Positions 1 through 10,608 of a stretch of DNA of 64,000 nt are shown one piece after another. The notes below the pieces were generated by a model. It saw only the letters and a program-made list of their open reading frames with translations, was not told the DNA's origin and did no database searches. The stretch comes from Macrosoma leucophasiata (Eukaryota > Arthropoda > Insecta > Lepidoptera > Hedylidae): the NCBI GenBank assembly GCA_036365455.1, contig JAWQUS010000003.1, positions 7,336,001 to 7,400,000 on the forward strand, given 5' to 3'. Within the stretch, counting starts at the first letter, position 1; each line of letters begins with the position of its first letter. Made by a program: the position numbers and the translations under genes.

Positions 1-269
1 GTACAATGACACAGTACTTTCGAGAATAAATATTTGAATAATTTACATAACAATATATTTAATTTCACTCAGCTACAATGAAACCGCGACGATGCAAAAA
101 TTTGTATATCAACAAAATTAATTAGCATTTTTCCTGTTTGCCACCCTAACTGTAAATAACCGTAACCGTTGATTGTCACGTATCTTGACAAATGAAAAGG
201 TAATTTCGTATTGTACGGGAAGAGAAAAAAATAGTCGTAGTGTAAAATGTAGAGAATTAAGTGTTCCTG

Positions 270-600
270 GATGCGTCACCGGTCGCCGGAGCTGTAGGGC
301 GACGGGTCGGGGCGAAAGTCGGCTTCGGCCACACAGTGCGACCGCCGTCGTACATACCTCGCCACAGTCTCATCTAAGCCACAGCTATGCGCACATCTTC
401 CCCATCATAGCCGAAAATTCCTCATTCGAATTCCGGAGTCACGCGTAACCACGCGACGCGAAACTCGAAAGTCGGAGCGCGAATATTTTTTTTTCTATTT
501 TTTTTTTTCTGGAACTCTAAATTTTTACGCGGACTGAGAAGTTGCAGTCGGCGGCAAACGGGTAAAGTTGAGTGTTGGTGTTGTAAAAGTGCGTTTTGCA
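270..600. promoter_or_regulatory. GC/CpG-rich island, candidate promoter or untranslated first exon
   Basis: Against an AT-rich background, about 270-480 is clearly GC- and CpG-rich. It is followed by T-runs and then a purine/GT-rich stretch beginning near the initiator-like tgCAGTcgg at about 544-552. This looks like an insect promoter followed by a plus-strand 5' untranslated exon, with a possible donor (ggGTAAAG) near 561. On the minus strand there is also a donor-like GAGGTATGTA at about 350-362, so the strand is uncertain. A 91-codon frame at 173-448 shows no recognisable protein and is probably chance. No downstream exon was found. The promoter reading is inference only. Confidence 0.3.
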
Positions 601-1603
601 TACATTCAGAGCTTCAAAGATTTATTTTTTGTAATTTGTGTGCGGTGTGCCGAAACATTTTTTGAAGTTGATGTGAAGTGTATTTTTTATTTGTGCACAT
701 TTTCATTTGGATTTTTTTGCTCCGGAAATTTTTGGTTGGTTATTATTTATGTATTTTTGGCTTGAAATATTATGATTAGTTTAAATTTTTAGCAATAGTT
801 ATCATGCACTTTTAGACTTACGTAACATATAAAACGTAACTAATATTATTTTTTGAGGGCAGCTAAAATTATTTTAATAAGGTATATTCACTTTATTTTA
901 GTCGTAGATAAATCAACAGCACAGAGCCGAACTTCAGAAATTTTATAAAACAATTTAATAATCACCTACATTTAATAATAAATAAAAACGTAATGGCATT
1001 GAACTACCATTAATTTTCCGACGACAAATGCTCTCACTTTGTATTAACGGGTTTTTGACGAGTTGGAAAATATAGTGGTGGAAGCGTCGGCACTTATAAT
1101 TAATTTCTAATAGTCTATCGGATTCGAACAAAAAAAAAGCCTTCAGTTCTGGCTTCGGCGGGCTATAAATAATTACTTAGTCGGTCCTAGTTATAATTGG
1201 ATTTATTGGAAGGATATCGTCGCACATTTCTCTAACTGCCAGTTTGGAAAAGTTCGTTGGCAAAGAAATGAAAATATGTTCGTAATTTTTTCGGAAACTG
1301 TTAGTTTTTTCTTTCGGAATTTACTGATTGAAATATTCGTTGAAAGTATAAAATTGAGTTAAAGAATATTACTTATACAAATTGTAAACGTGCTATTTTT
1401 AGTACGTGCTTCTATTAAATATTAAATTGATGAGGTAGCGATTGGCGCACGTTGTCTGTCCATTATGAGTAATATCTCAGGATCGCCGTTAATGCCGCGC
1501 TACCGCTTTTCTTTAGAACAAATATACTCAATTCTGATTGATTAAATATTATCTAATAGGCTTCTTCGCGTGTGTAGGTGGTGGTTTTCTAATGTAATTA
1601 TTA

Positions 1604-1966
1604 GATATACATCTAAACTAATATTATAAATAGGTAATATTTTTTTGTTTGTTTGTTTGTAATGAATAGGCTCAATAACTACTGGACCGATTTTAAAAAA
1701 AGTATCTTACTATTCGAAAGCTACATTATCCACGGGTAACATAGGCTATATTTTTATTTTGGAAAAAATAGGGATCCGTAAGATATTTGGGTTTTTCAGA
1801 CACAAGGTGTAAAAAATCAACCAGAAAAGTTACTTATTTTGCGTACGCTGCCTAAACTATAAAAGATATCGAGGAAGACTTTAGGCTATATCTATGTATA
1901 ATCATCACGCTAACGACGAATAGGAGAGGGTAAGCAACATTGCACCGTGCGAAGCCGCTAGTAGTT
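1604..1966 (-). mobile_element. RTE-like LINE 3' tail
   Basis: Read on the minus strand, the piece starts with 'ctagcggcttcgcacgg'. It then passes through 'tagcctatgttac' and 'aatcggtccagtag', and ends in a run of (caaa)n followed by 'tataatattagt'. I recognise this from memory as the 3' end of an RTE-type LINE that is very common in Lepidoptera. No reverse transcriptase sequence is attached, so it is a 5'-truncated, dead insertion. Confidence 0.65.
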
Positions 1967-2727
1967 TATATAATTAAATAACCTTATTGCGATATATTGC
2001 AGTTTAAGAATTATTTTTTGTATTAAGCTGGCGCGAATTACTAAACTGAATTAAAAATGTATTTTTCTGAAGCCGTTTCTCTTATAAACATGTTTTATAT
2101 TATATTATATTGTGTTTTTAAATACATGCGCTGAAATTTTCCTTATATCTAAACATCAGTACCGCTGTACACTTGCATTTGATTATAAGGTCATATATTA
2201 CAGTTTTTATAGTGTAATATCTAAATAATAAAATATTGTTTAGAGTTGCCAGTAAAAAGATGTAATTTGAATATAAATACAGACAAGACTGACATTTAAT
2301 TTTGCGGTCGATTATTATGTTGTTAGGTATTTTCATGTGAATCTCAAGCGGGTTTGTCCTAACTACTGGTTTCTTATGTTTGTAGATATCTACAGTTGAT
2401 AAGTATAGTGTTAAGGTTCCTGTTTATTTAGTTTTAAAATGTAAATTCTGAAACTAATTTTGCTCTATTACAAAAAAAGGGGAAAAACGCTTAGTTCTGC
2501 AGTGAGCATTAAATGCACAAAAGCACAAAAAAGTATAATACTCTTTTTACAACTATAAAAATAGCAAAATATATTATATACATACTTTCTCACTTCTTCT
2601 ATCATGTTGATGGTATGTGAATACTTGAGTCTATTAAGCATTATGTAGGGGGCTCTCAAGTATTTAAAATCATGAAACTCTACTTATAAACTTTTTAAAA
2701 TTGAACAATATTGATCGATGTAGGGAC

Positions 2728-2802
2728 TTCGGTAGCTTAGTGGTAACGCGGCTGGACTGGTTATCATGAGGTCGCAGGTTCAATTCCTCCCCGAAATCGA
2801 AT
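2728..2802 (+). mobile_element. tRNA-derived SINE head (family E)
   Basis: The sequence has a good A box (tagcttagtggtaacgcgg) and B box (ggttcaattcc). Its ends, acttcgg and ccgaaat, pair imperfectly like an acceptor stem. An AT-rich tail starting aatttttctttcc follows. Three relatives lie at 11318, 19396 and 35702. The poor anticodon stem, multiple copies and shared tail favour a tRNA-derived SINE over a working tRNA gene. Confidence 0.55.
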
Positions 2803-2867
2803 TTTTCTTTCCGTTTTTTTTTAATTTCTAATATTGAACGAATTAATTTATTATTCTTATTTTATTT

Positions 2868-2935
2868 TTTCATCATCATCATTTCAGCCAATAGACGTCC
2901 ATTGCTGCAAAGAACTCTCCCAAATTTTACTAAAT
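2868..2935 (+). mobile_element. LINE tail fragment ('catcatcatcatttcagcc' type)
   Basis: A (cat)n run is followed by 'ttcagccaatagacgtcc' and 'attgctgcaaag'. This matches a widespread lepidopteran LINE/SINE end known from memory. Similar fragments lie at 51425-51535 and 60640-60675. It is short and non-coding. Confidence 0.5.
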
Positions 2936-2995
2936 AAGTAGTTCAAAAACTATGGATTCGTTTTTTAATAATTATGTGAATATATTTTACTTACA

Positions 2996-3220
2996 TTTTT
3001 TTTTTTCACATTCATGTTAAGTGAAGACTGCAGCCTATAGACTGAGGCATTAGGTGTTATGCCTCTGTACCGGAAATTACAGGGCCGTACATTACCACCT
3101 GACCGGAACACGATAGTGCTGAACACTAGCGTGTTCCGGTCATTTAGCGGCAAGTATATTAGGTAATGCGGTGGTGCCTACGCCCGCGAGCTCCGTCACT
3201 GGAGCTCTACCACCAGTAAA
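2996..3220 (-). mobile_element. Repeat A copy (short retroposon)
   Basis: Family A is about 300 bp. Its sense strand begins 'tttactggtggtagagctcc' and passes 'gtgttccggtcaggtgg' and 'taggctgcagtcatcac'. It ends 'tgtttgccac..cattacataaaaaaa', so it has an A-rich 3' tail like a retroposon. This copy is antisense with an internal deletion. It also carries a short inverted piece at about 3125-3140, where 'gtgttccggtcattt' replaces the normal sequence. Confidence 0.75.
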
Positions 3221-3487
3221 TTTTTACTATAATGCCAGATTTTTTTCCGGAAAATATAATTGAGGATTAAAACACAACACACACACCAAACACAGAAAGT
3301 TACTCATAATCCGTATGTTGAAGTATCATTGTTTTTTTTTTTGTAATTATCGTATTGGTCAGTAATGTAAGGTGTAAGTATTTAGGGGTTTGTTACAAAA
3401 ATAAAGGCCGTACATTTGAAACGGGACCCTTTAGGATCATAATACCGCAGGTTATTTTTGTACGACAAATATAGCAAACAGTGCACA

Positions 3488-3818
3488 TTTTTTTTATGTA
3501 ATGATGGTGGCAAGCAGACATGCAGTTCACATTGATGTTAAGTGATGACTGCATTTACATTGGTTGTAAGTGAATACTGCAGGCTATTGATATCTACATA
3601 AAGCAGAGGTCAAAATGCAGATGCTTGCCAACCCCTAAGCTCTAAGTTTATATGACTTTGTGACAGTTATTATAGGGCCATAAATTACCAGCAAACCGAA
3701 ACACGATAGTGCTGAACACTGCCATTTGACAGTAGATAGATCAGGGCGAGGGCGTACCCTACCACATTAGGTGGTGTCTTCCTTCTCGAACTCCGACACT
3801 GGAGCTCTGCCACCAGTA
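3488..3818 (-). mobile_element. Repeat A copy with internal duplication
   Basis: An antisense A copy of the 'gccaacccct / tagttatta' sub-type. The 'gttaagtgatgactgca' segment is present twice (about 3538-3585), so the copy is longer than normal. A plus-strand copy follows 45 bases later, giving a back-to-back inverted pair. Confidence 0.7.
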
Positions 3819-3863
3819 GAATTCGTGGTGAGAATACTTTAGTACACAGAAAGTAATTTATTA

Positions 3864-4130
3864 TTCGTGGTAGAGCTGACGGAGCTCGCGGGCGAAGGCA
3901 CCACCGCATTACTTATTATACTTGCCGCTAAATGGTAGTGTTCAACACTATCGTGTTCCGGTCAAGTGGTAATGCAAGGCCCTGTAATTTCCGGCACAGT
4001 GGCATAACACCTTAGGCCTCAGGAGTGGTAACGCATCTGCATTTTGACCGTGGTCTTTGTGTGGGTGTCTATATATCGGCTGCAGTCATCACTTAACATC
4101 AATGTGAACTGCATGTTTATCTTTATCTGC
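3864..4130 (+). mobile_element. Repeat A copy
   Basis: A sense A copy starting 'cgtggtagagctgacggag' and running to 'gtgaactgcatgttta'. The A-rich tail is missing. The sequence breaks into a G-rich segment (tgtatgggggaggggagggg) at about 4130-4155. Confidence 0.7.
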
Positions 4131-4335
4131 ATGTATGGGGGAGGGGAGGGGGGGGACTGGCTCTCAGGCTCGGAAGCCGGAACACGCCCGAAGACGTTTG
4201 GCGGCAGATTACGACCTGAGGGTGGTAGCTAGCCAGGCAGGACCCAAGGGACCTTACCACCAAGCACTTCCATTACATAAAAAAGTATAAATATAGGTAT
4301 ACAAGTGGCGCGAAAGAAAGTATTTTATAAAATAG

Positions 4336-4507
4336 TAAATACGCTTACACTCTTAGCCCCACATTAGGTTATTCGGTTAAACATCCAGACCCGAAACAAA
4401 TATCTATTCTATTGTAGGCCATACAAATATTTGTCCCGGTACGGGGATCGAACCCGCGACCCTTCGAATCAAACGGTCGTCTCACACCGCTGGACTTACA
4501 CCCGCCC
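4336..4507 (-). mobile_element. tRNA-derived SINE, family D
   Basis: On the plus strand this reads 'cgcttacactcttagcccc...caaatatttgtcccggtacggg' and then 'gatcgaacccgcgaccct', ending in 'caccgctgga'. On the minus strand that is a tRNA-like head with a B box (gggttcgatccccg) followed by the SINE body. Other D copies lie at 14356, 33648 and 63658, and all four share the same orientation. Confidence 0.7.
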
Positions 4508-4639
4508 TTAGACCGTGGAATATTGCACGTCTCTTTTCAGCCACAACTACATTTCATCTATTCATGTTCACATTATGGTATTATTTATCGCGATTACTCC
4601 TAGACTGAGCTTATTTAGGTTGGTCGAAAATCTACCTTC

Positions 4640-4781
4640 ATTACCACCTACCAATTGGTGGTAGATAGATTAGGTAATGCGGTGGTGCCTACGCTCCCTC
4701 GCTCGAGCTCCTGCACTGGAATTCTGCCACCAGTGAATGTAGATGTGTAGGTTACAGTCATCACTTAACGTCCATACGAAC
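4640..4781. mobile_element. Rearranged repeat A fragments
   Basis: A minus-strand fragment (4640-4735, ending 'ctgccaccagtgaa') is joined to a short plus-strand 3' fragment (4736-4781, 'gttacagtcatcacttaac'). The plus fragment is the target into which the neighbouring B element inserted. Confidence 0.6.
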
Positions 4782-4990
4782 CATAGAGCAACACATTAAA
4801 TGTGTGCGTGAAATAGTTTCTATATTTTGTTAAAGTCAAGGTGTGAGTTTCGTAGTAATAGGCGATTTTTGTATTGTGCGTGTGTGTCGCACGCATTTTC
4901 CCCCCGCAAAAAATTACAGACTGTTTTGCGTCCGTAATAAACCCTATGGCTACTCCCCTCCGGTCTGCCGGCGGCCCGTGTTGCTCTATG
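4782..4990 (-). mobile_element. Family B MITE, internally deleted, 8-bp TSD
   Basis: The element is bounded by CATAGAGCAACAC and CCGTGTTGCTCTATG. It is flanked by atacgaac (4774-4781) and atatgaac (4991-4998), an 8-bp target duplication with one mismatch. The GC-rich left subterminal part is deleted. The core holds 'ttgttaaagtcaaggtgtg', 'ttttgcgtccgtaataa' and the shared 'cccccgcaaaaaa'. Two overlapping short frames read across it in opposite directions and are not genes. An 8-bp duplication fits the hAT or P superfamilies. Confidence 0.75.
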
Positions 4991-5349
4991 ATATGAACCG
5001 ACTTCTTGTTTATCAAAGCCAAAACGCAATTTGTGACGAAAAAAAACAATGTTCTCATTATTATCATTAGTTATGTTCTCATACATTCTAGGCGTGAAGT
5101 AATAAGCAAGCATTCAAATACATTTTTTAAAATTCAAATTGGCCCTTTCAGGCTTCTTGGCCAGATCATTATAAACTATCTACAGTAAACAGCTTTTGAA
5201 CTAACAGGTACTTTCTAAACTCACAGTAAGAATTATGACTCGTTCTAACGATTATCACATACTCGACAAAATTTCCACTAGGTATATATATGGTCACACC
5301 CATCCGAGTACAGACCGTGTGGAACGATGCTTTATGTCAATGTCCTTGA

Positions 5350-5546
5350 AACGCAACTTCACGTCTTTTTCCATCGAAGGGGTAGGCAGAGATAAATGCA
5401 TCCATTCAAGCATTTATTCGCAACTATGTATAAATTTGACAATCAGTTAAGTTTTGTAATGTGGTTGGAGTTCCGGGCCAGGGGATCGAACTCAGGAACC
5501 GAGCATAGCAGAAATGCCTTGGCTACTAGGCTACCGAGGACTTACT
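5350..5546 (-). mobile_element. Degraded SINE, family C
   Basis: It shows the C tail 'ccatcgaaggggtaggcaga' and the antisense tRNA-like end 'ggatcgaactcaggaacc...ggctactaggctaccgagg', but the body is short and altered. A second small C tail ('ccctaacggggtaggcagag') lies at 5702-5722. Confidence 0.55.
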
Positions 5547-5745
5547 TGAAATATTGTCCAATAATATTTGGGTGAGAGCCCTTCGCACTTTTTTGACAGT
5601 CTCGAGACGAGTCGTCTATGTACGTCGAATAAATAAACATACTTATAATAGGTGTAATACTAGCTATTTATATGTATGTGTCTAAGTATTTTCACACCAA
5701 GTCCCTAACGGGGTAGGCAGAGAATGTGGAGCGCCGAATTAACTT

Positions 5746-6027
5746 TTCTTTTATGTTATGAAAGTGGCAAACAAGCATGCAGTTCACATTGATGTTAAGT
5801 GATGACTGCAGCCTATAGACACCGACACAAAGACCAAGGTCGAAGTGCAGATGCGTTACCACTCCTGAGGCCTAAGGTGTTACGCCTCTGTGCCGGAAAT
5901 TACAGGGCCGTACATTACCACCTGACCGCAACACGATAGTGCAGGACACTACCATTTAGCGGCAAGTATATAAGGTAATGCGGTGGTGCCTACGCCCGCG
6001 AGCTCCGTCACTGGAGCTCTACCACCT
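5746..6027 (-). mobile_element. Repeat A copy, near full length
   Basis: An antisense A copy of the 'ggaaattacagggccgtac' sub-type. It runs from 'tatgttatgaaagtggcaaac' to 'ggagctctaccacc'. A fold-back element follows directly at about 6055. Confidence 0.8.
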
Positions 6028-6054
6028 TGACTGCACCTTCAGACAGTACTCGAT

Positions 6055-6340
6055 CTATATGGTCAAGTACAGTATTTAACACGAAATATTGCGTATCGAC
6101 CTTTGGAAGGACACTTCGGCTTATTTCGAGTTTGTAGAGCGTTATCTCTTTCGCAGCTTAGGTATGTGACGTTTGTCGACCGCTTTGATCAAGTTTTGAC
6201 AAATACCAGACTATCAGTGCTTACGTAGGCATTGTGCAGCAGAGATAACGCTCTACGAAGTCAGAACTAGCCGATTGTCTCTTTCGTAGGCTCGATGTGC
6301 AATATTTCTTGCTGGGTACTGTAGGTCAGTCTTCGTCATC
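6055..6340. mobile_element. Fold-back/MITE with long imperfect inverted repeats
   Basis: The left arm contains 'cgaaatattgcgtatcga' and 'tagagcgttatctctt'. The right arm contains the reverse complements, 'agagataacgctcta' and 'tcgatgtgcaatatttc'. The arms are about 90 bp with frequent mismatches, and the centre near 6200 is unpaired. There is no coding sequence and no clear target duplication. Confidence 0.6.
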
Positions 6341-6358
6341 CAGCTATTTATATAACTA

Positions 6359-6501
6359 AGCCTGGGTTGCACCACGATATCTGTTAAAGTTATTGTAACA
6401 TTTAACACCCTTTTCTAACTTAAAGAAATCTGTTCAAGTTAGAGCAGGATGTGAAATGTTACAATAACTTAAACAAAAGTCGTGGTGCAACCCAGGCTTA
6501 A
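6359..6501. mobile_element. Short MITE with TA-flanked inverted repeats
   Basis: The ends AAGCCTGGGTTGCACCACGA and TCGTGGTGCAACCCAGGCTT are a near-exact inverted pair with TA at each side. This fits a TA-targeting (Tc1/mariner-like) miniature element. Half copies with the same end lie at about 42468-42522 and 61905-61978. Confidence 0.7.
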
Positions 6502-6515
6502 TATTATAATGATTG

Positions 6516-6750
6516 ACTGGTGGTAGAGATGATGGAGACCGTGGGCGTAGGCACCACCGCGTCACTTAATCTACTCGCCGCTAATTGACAAGTGTTAATC
6601 ACTATAGCGTTCTGGTCAGGTGGTAAAGTATGCCACTGTTGCAAAAAGCAATTTCCGACACAGAGGCATAATACTTCAGGCCTCAGTAGCAGCAACGCAT
6701 CTGCATAGGAATCTCTTCAAGTAGATGCTTATAGGTTACAGTAAATAACG
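6516..6750 (+). mobile_element. Repeat A copy, diverged
   Basis: A sense A copy starting 'gactggtggtagagatgat'. It keeps 'ggcgtaggcaccaccgc' and 'ggcctcagtagcagcaacgc' but is diverged, with extra bases near 6640. It runs into a C SINE tail at about 6752. Confidence 0.65.
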
Positions 6751-6751
6751 T

Positions 6752-7056
6752 AACTTCACGCCTGTAATCCCCGAAGGGGTAGGCAGAGGTAAATGCATGC
6801 ATTCAATCATACATGCAAACACCCACGATTCGCCGGTTACGTTTTGGCCCATGTAACAGGTGGCGAGCCTGTTGACATCTCCAAACACATTACCAAACTT
6901 CGAGGTACTGGGAGATTTCCAGAAAATGGAAAAATCCCAATAGAACCAGAGATAAAGGACTTTACACCATTATCTCTGATAACCCCCTTCCCGGGAATCG
7001 AACCCAGGACCTCAGCGTAGTAGTAGTGGCCTGCTACCACTAGGCTACCGAGGCAG
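6752..7056 (-). mobile_element. SINE family C, full-length reference copy
   Basis: On the minus strand it starts with a tRNA-like head: A box 'tagcctagtggtagcagg', B box 'gggttcgattcccgg'. A body with 'gataatggtgtaaagtcc' and 'gccacctgttacatgggcc' follows. It ends 'tctgcctaccccttcggggattacaggcgtga'-like, here split at 6757-6790. The tail resembles a lepidopteran LINE end, which would explain its movement. Frames on both strands through it (6793-7020, 6837-7040) are not proteins. Confidence 0.75.
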
Positions 7057-7692
7057 TTAGTAAATATGACTTACAATCATTGTAAACTATGAGTAAACAT
7101 AAAAAACTATACCTAAAATTTAATCTGTATGGTGTCAGTACTTACGCTTTTCGTTAGAAAAATATTTTTTTATAACCTAATCTAATCATGGTAGATAAAA
7201 TACCTACCTACTTCAAAAATACCCTCGAATAAAACAACGTTTCTAATCATTATGCGAAAATAGTATCCAGTCTAGACACACTATCGAAAGCATTCCAATA
7301 CATTAGTACGTTAGTTCCTTATGCCCAAATAAAATAGTTTCTCACAAACATATTACCATCAACAGAATTATAGCCCCACATAAATCCAGGTACACAACGC
7401 TAAAATAGAATTTAAAATTTCAACCCCATATATTCAGCGAAATGGTGTTATTGACTCGCGGGGCAACTTCGTGAATAACACTGTCCCAAACCAATCTTCC
7501 AACGTTTCTTACTAACTTTGAAACTTTCTGTACCTAGTAATAAGTATAAACATTCTTGTATGTCGCCAGTAACTGTATTTTAAACGTTATTGTCGTACAA
7601 GTTTTCCTATTTCGAATGTTATTCTATTTTTGAACTGTTCACTATGTTATTTTGATACGTCCTTGATTTTGGAATTATCAAAGTTGAATAAA

Positions 7693-7980
7693 CTTTTTTT
7701 AAGTGATGTAGATGACAAACAAGCATGCAGTTCACATTGATGTCAAGTAATGACTGTAGCCTATAGACACACAAAGACCAGAGGTCAAAATGCGGATGCG
7801 TTGCCACCCCTGAGACCTTAGTTGAACTGTCTCTGTGATAAGTTATTACGGGACCGTACATTACCATCCAACCGGAACATGTTAATGCTGAACACTACCA
7901 TTTGGCGGCAGAAAGATTATATAATGCGGTGGTGCCTACGCTCTCGAGCTTCTGCACTAGAACTCTAACCACCAGTAAAA
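7693..7980 (-). mobile_element. Repeat A copy, near full length
   Basis: An antisense A copy of the 'gagacctta / agttattacggg' sub-type, from 'ttttttaagtgatgtag' to 'ctaaccaccagtaaaa'. It is followed 26 bases later by a plus-strand A start, a back-to-back pair. Confidence 0.75.
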
Positions 7981-8005
7981 AATATTGTTGTATGTACTAC
8001 ATAAA

Positions 8006-8077
8006 TTTTACTGGCGGTAGAGCTCCAATGACGGAGCCCGCAGGCGTAGGCACCACCACATTACCTAATCTACTTGC
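8006..8077 (+). mobile_element. Repeat A 5' fragment
   Basis: Only the first 70 bases of A remain (ttttactggcggtagagctcc to cctaatctacttgc). The copy is cut where the C SINE fragment starts. Confidence 0.65.
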
Positions 8078-8205
8078 TTCGAGGTACTGGGAAATTTCCA
8101 GAAAACTGACAAATCCCAATTAAACCAGAAATAAAGGACTTTCAACCATTATCTCTGATAACCCCCTAGCCGGGAATCGAACCCAGGACCTCAGAGAAGT
8201 AGTAA
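8078..8205 (-). mobile_element. SINE family C fragment
   Basis: It matches the head half of the copy at 6752-7056: 'gaggtactgggaaatttcc', 'aaaggactttcaaccatt', then 'gggaatcgaacccaggacct'. The outer acceptor part is lost. Confidence 0.7.
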
Positions 8206-8683
8206 AAAAAATAAAAAATTGCGCATCTATTTAAAGTTTAAAAAACAAATTAGTAATGGACAAAACAAAATAAGTGATTATAGATCATGAAGGTCATTAT
8301 AGTTTTATTAAACTAAGATGATTTACACTATGACGCATAATATAAACCACATTGGAATGCGATATCTATCCGTGTTGTGGTAAATTCTCATTGATTTGTT
8401 CCAATTTAAAGTAGGAAATAATTTCATTGCCTTCCGGGCTTAGCAGTAGCGTTAGCGGACGCTAAATTACGGAGTTCGATTGTCATGCAAGTGGTAAACA
8501 AGCAAAATTAGTTAAGTTCACATTATAGTAGAGCCCGTGATGCTATTTTTAGAATAACTCAGGCGCTTCAGATTAATGTATTGTAACTTGTTGGGTACTT
8601 CGACCACGCAGCACCTATGGGGCAGTCCTTAAAATCTTCAAAAGAACGCTACGATCTTATTTCACTTCGAATCGTGTGAATTT

Positions 8684-9049
8684 CGGCTAGGAGCTTTGTT
8701 TGGCCACGTTTAGTGCCCTAACTCACTAGGATGCCATAGCGTCGCCAGCTACGTATCCAAGCAGCTAGTATGGAAATGCATGATACCTAACTCACCTGGC
8801 CACCTTGTGGCGAGGTCTCCACACCATACTGTTTGGATACGTAGCCGGTGTCGTCGCCATGGCGCCATTGTACACTCTCTCAGAATATCTGACGCGTCCT
8901 TGGCCTATAATGCCATAATTTATTGTGATAGTTATATCATGCCTGTGTCGAATAATGAGATTCTTTCTAAAATGGAGGTTCAAAGTTACCGAAGAATGAC
9001 AGTCAATCAGAAGGACGTTAAGTGAACCCAATCAAAGCTCCTAACTGTT
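8684..9049. mobile_element. Fold-back element with outer and inner inverted repeats
   Basis: The outer ends 'ctaggagctttgtttgg' (about 8690) and 'ccaatcaaagctccta' (about 9028-9043) are inverted. Inner arms at about 8732-8774 and 8822-8865 share 'gctacgtatccaa' in inverted order. Between inner and outer arms the sequence is unpaired. Two overlapping 80-residue frames on opposite strands inside are by-products of the palindrome. Confidence 0.6.
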
Positions 9050-9172
9050 CTACCTCTGTGATAGTTATTACGGCTGATACAGTAAAACTTAACCGGAATA
9101 AGATAGTGCTGAGCAGTAGATAGATTTGGTAAGGCGGTGGCGCCTACGCCATGGAGCTTCTTGGCACTGTGA
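9050..9172 (-). mobile_element. Repeat A remnant
   Basis: The order 'ctctgtgatagttattacgg', 'aaccggaataagatagtgct', 'cagtagatag', 'ggcggtggcgcctacgcc' follows A in antisense, with several deletions. Confidence 0.5.
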
Positions 9173-9476
9173 AACTTCTATAAAGTTTGTCTCTAAGAAC
9201 ACTTTTAATCGCTCGCGCATGTTGAAATGAATGAGCATCGTAGTATTGAGCGATCCTCGTAGCGCTGCTACGAATTTAGTTTTTCGAGGTACATTCTCTA
9301 CTTTTTTTGTTGCAATTGCTACAAAATATCGATGTTTTTCAAACTGATTGTACCAATTATATCAATAACGTTTTGGAAAAAATAACGTAGACCTATTCAA
9401 ATATCACACTGACATTATCAGATGCTCATAAATTTCGAAGAATTAATTTTATTCGTTTTGGTTGAAGCATAAACTT

Positions 9477-9745
9477 AAACCAACTCAGTAGTTTAGTGTT
9501 AGCACGCTACTGCCGCTATGCTGCGGTCCTGGGTTCGATTCCCGGGGAGGTAAGTTCTATTGGGATATTGTCATTTATTGGAAGTTTACCAGTGCCGCCT
9601 TCGGAGTTTGATAATGTGCCCGGAGACAGCAATAGGGTCGCCACTAATTTTATATGGTGAAAAGCGTAACAGGCGGATCGTGGATGTTTTGTATATATGC
9701 TTGAATTCTTGCACTGAATATCCCTTCGGGGGAAAACAAGCGTAA
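9477..9745 (+). mobile_element. SINE family C, plus strand
   Basis: It starts with a tRNA-like head: A box 'actcagtagtttagtgttagc', B box 'gggttcgattcccgg'. A C-type body ('tattggaagtttaccagtgc', 'gtgcccggagacagca') follows, ending near 'atatcccttcggggg'. The downstream part is rearranged. Confidence 0.65.
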
Positions 9746-10283
9746 AGTAAGCGTTTTGTTATATTATTTGTTTTTATTGCAAAACAGTATCTTTCATATT
9801 TGAAAATGAACTATTTTGACAATTTTAATGCTCTAGCTGTATGAAATAAAGTGAGGATGTAGTGTATTCGTACTTGGCTTTGTACGATGTTTCCGGCCGC
9901 ACGTCATTTTTATGGTACATCCACAGTATCCGAATCGTTTCGTATTGTTCTTTATATCAATGTTGAATCTTTTGCTATGTCGAAATACAACTTAGAAATT
10001 GAAGAAAATATTTATCAGTAACACCAATACTTATTCTCACCTAGATATTACCTGTTTTAATCATTCGCTACTAATCATTGTATTATAATATCATAAAAGT
10101 AAATAGTCAAACCTGGCAAAGTATAAATCACTTTTATTGGCTAAATACCCCAATCATAACCCTCAATTACAAATTACGTTGATGACATATTCTGCCAAGA
10201 CCTCGGCAAGCATAGTCCTTGAAAATTCACTACTTGTGTGCGGCCAGCACTTGGCGGTGGTTAGACATTGTGTTCATCTACAA

Positions 10284-10608
10284 CAGAGGTTCCCAAACTA
10301 TTTTTTCTTATAGACCCCTTTCAATTTTTTTCTGGTTTCCGTGGACTTGGTACATTTATATCACATTCCCATGTTTCCAAATTTTATTCACGCCTACGTA
10401 GACCCCCATCGAGTCTCCGATGGACCACTTTGGGAATCACTGATATGATGTAAGTAAATTGGTACTATCAGTGTATGTGTTGAGATCCATTATCGTGGAC
10501 CCCCATTTTCATTTCATGGACCCCCAATTTTTGTTGTCGCTAACGTCGACCCCTTTCACTTTGTCATAGACCCCCAGGGGTCGATATAGACCACTTTGGG
10601 AATCACTG
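10284..10608. mobile_element. hAT-like MITE with perfect 8-bp target duplication
   Basis: The left end CAGAGGTTCCCAAACT and right end AcTTTGGGAATCACTG match the hAT terminal motif CAGtGGTTCCCAAA as I know it. Both sides carry atctacaa (10276-10283 and 10609-10616), a perfect 8-bp duplication. The right end is present twice inside (about 10406-10443 and 10570-10608), with repeated 'tggaccccc' between. No transposase remains. Short frames at 10219-10453 are not genes. Confidence 0.8.

Noticed and set aside
2728..2802. Functional tRNA gene
   Set aside because: Boxes A and B are good, but the anticodon arm folds poorly and related copies share a SINE-like tail.
6837..7040. Opposed overlapping frames in the 6.8-7.0 kb region
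   Set aside because: Both lie in SINE family C.
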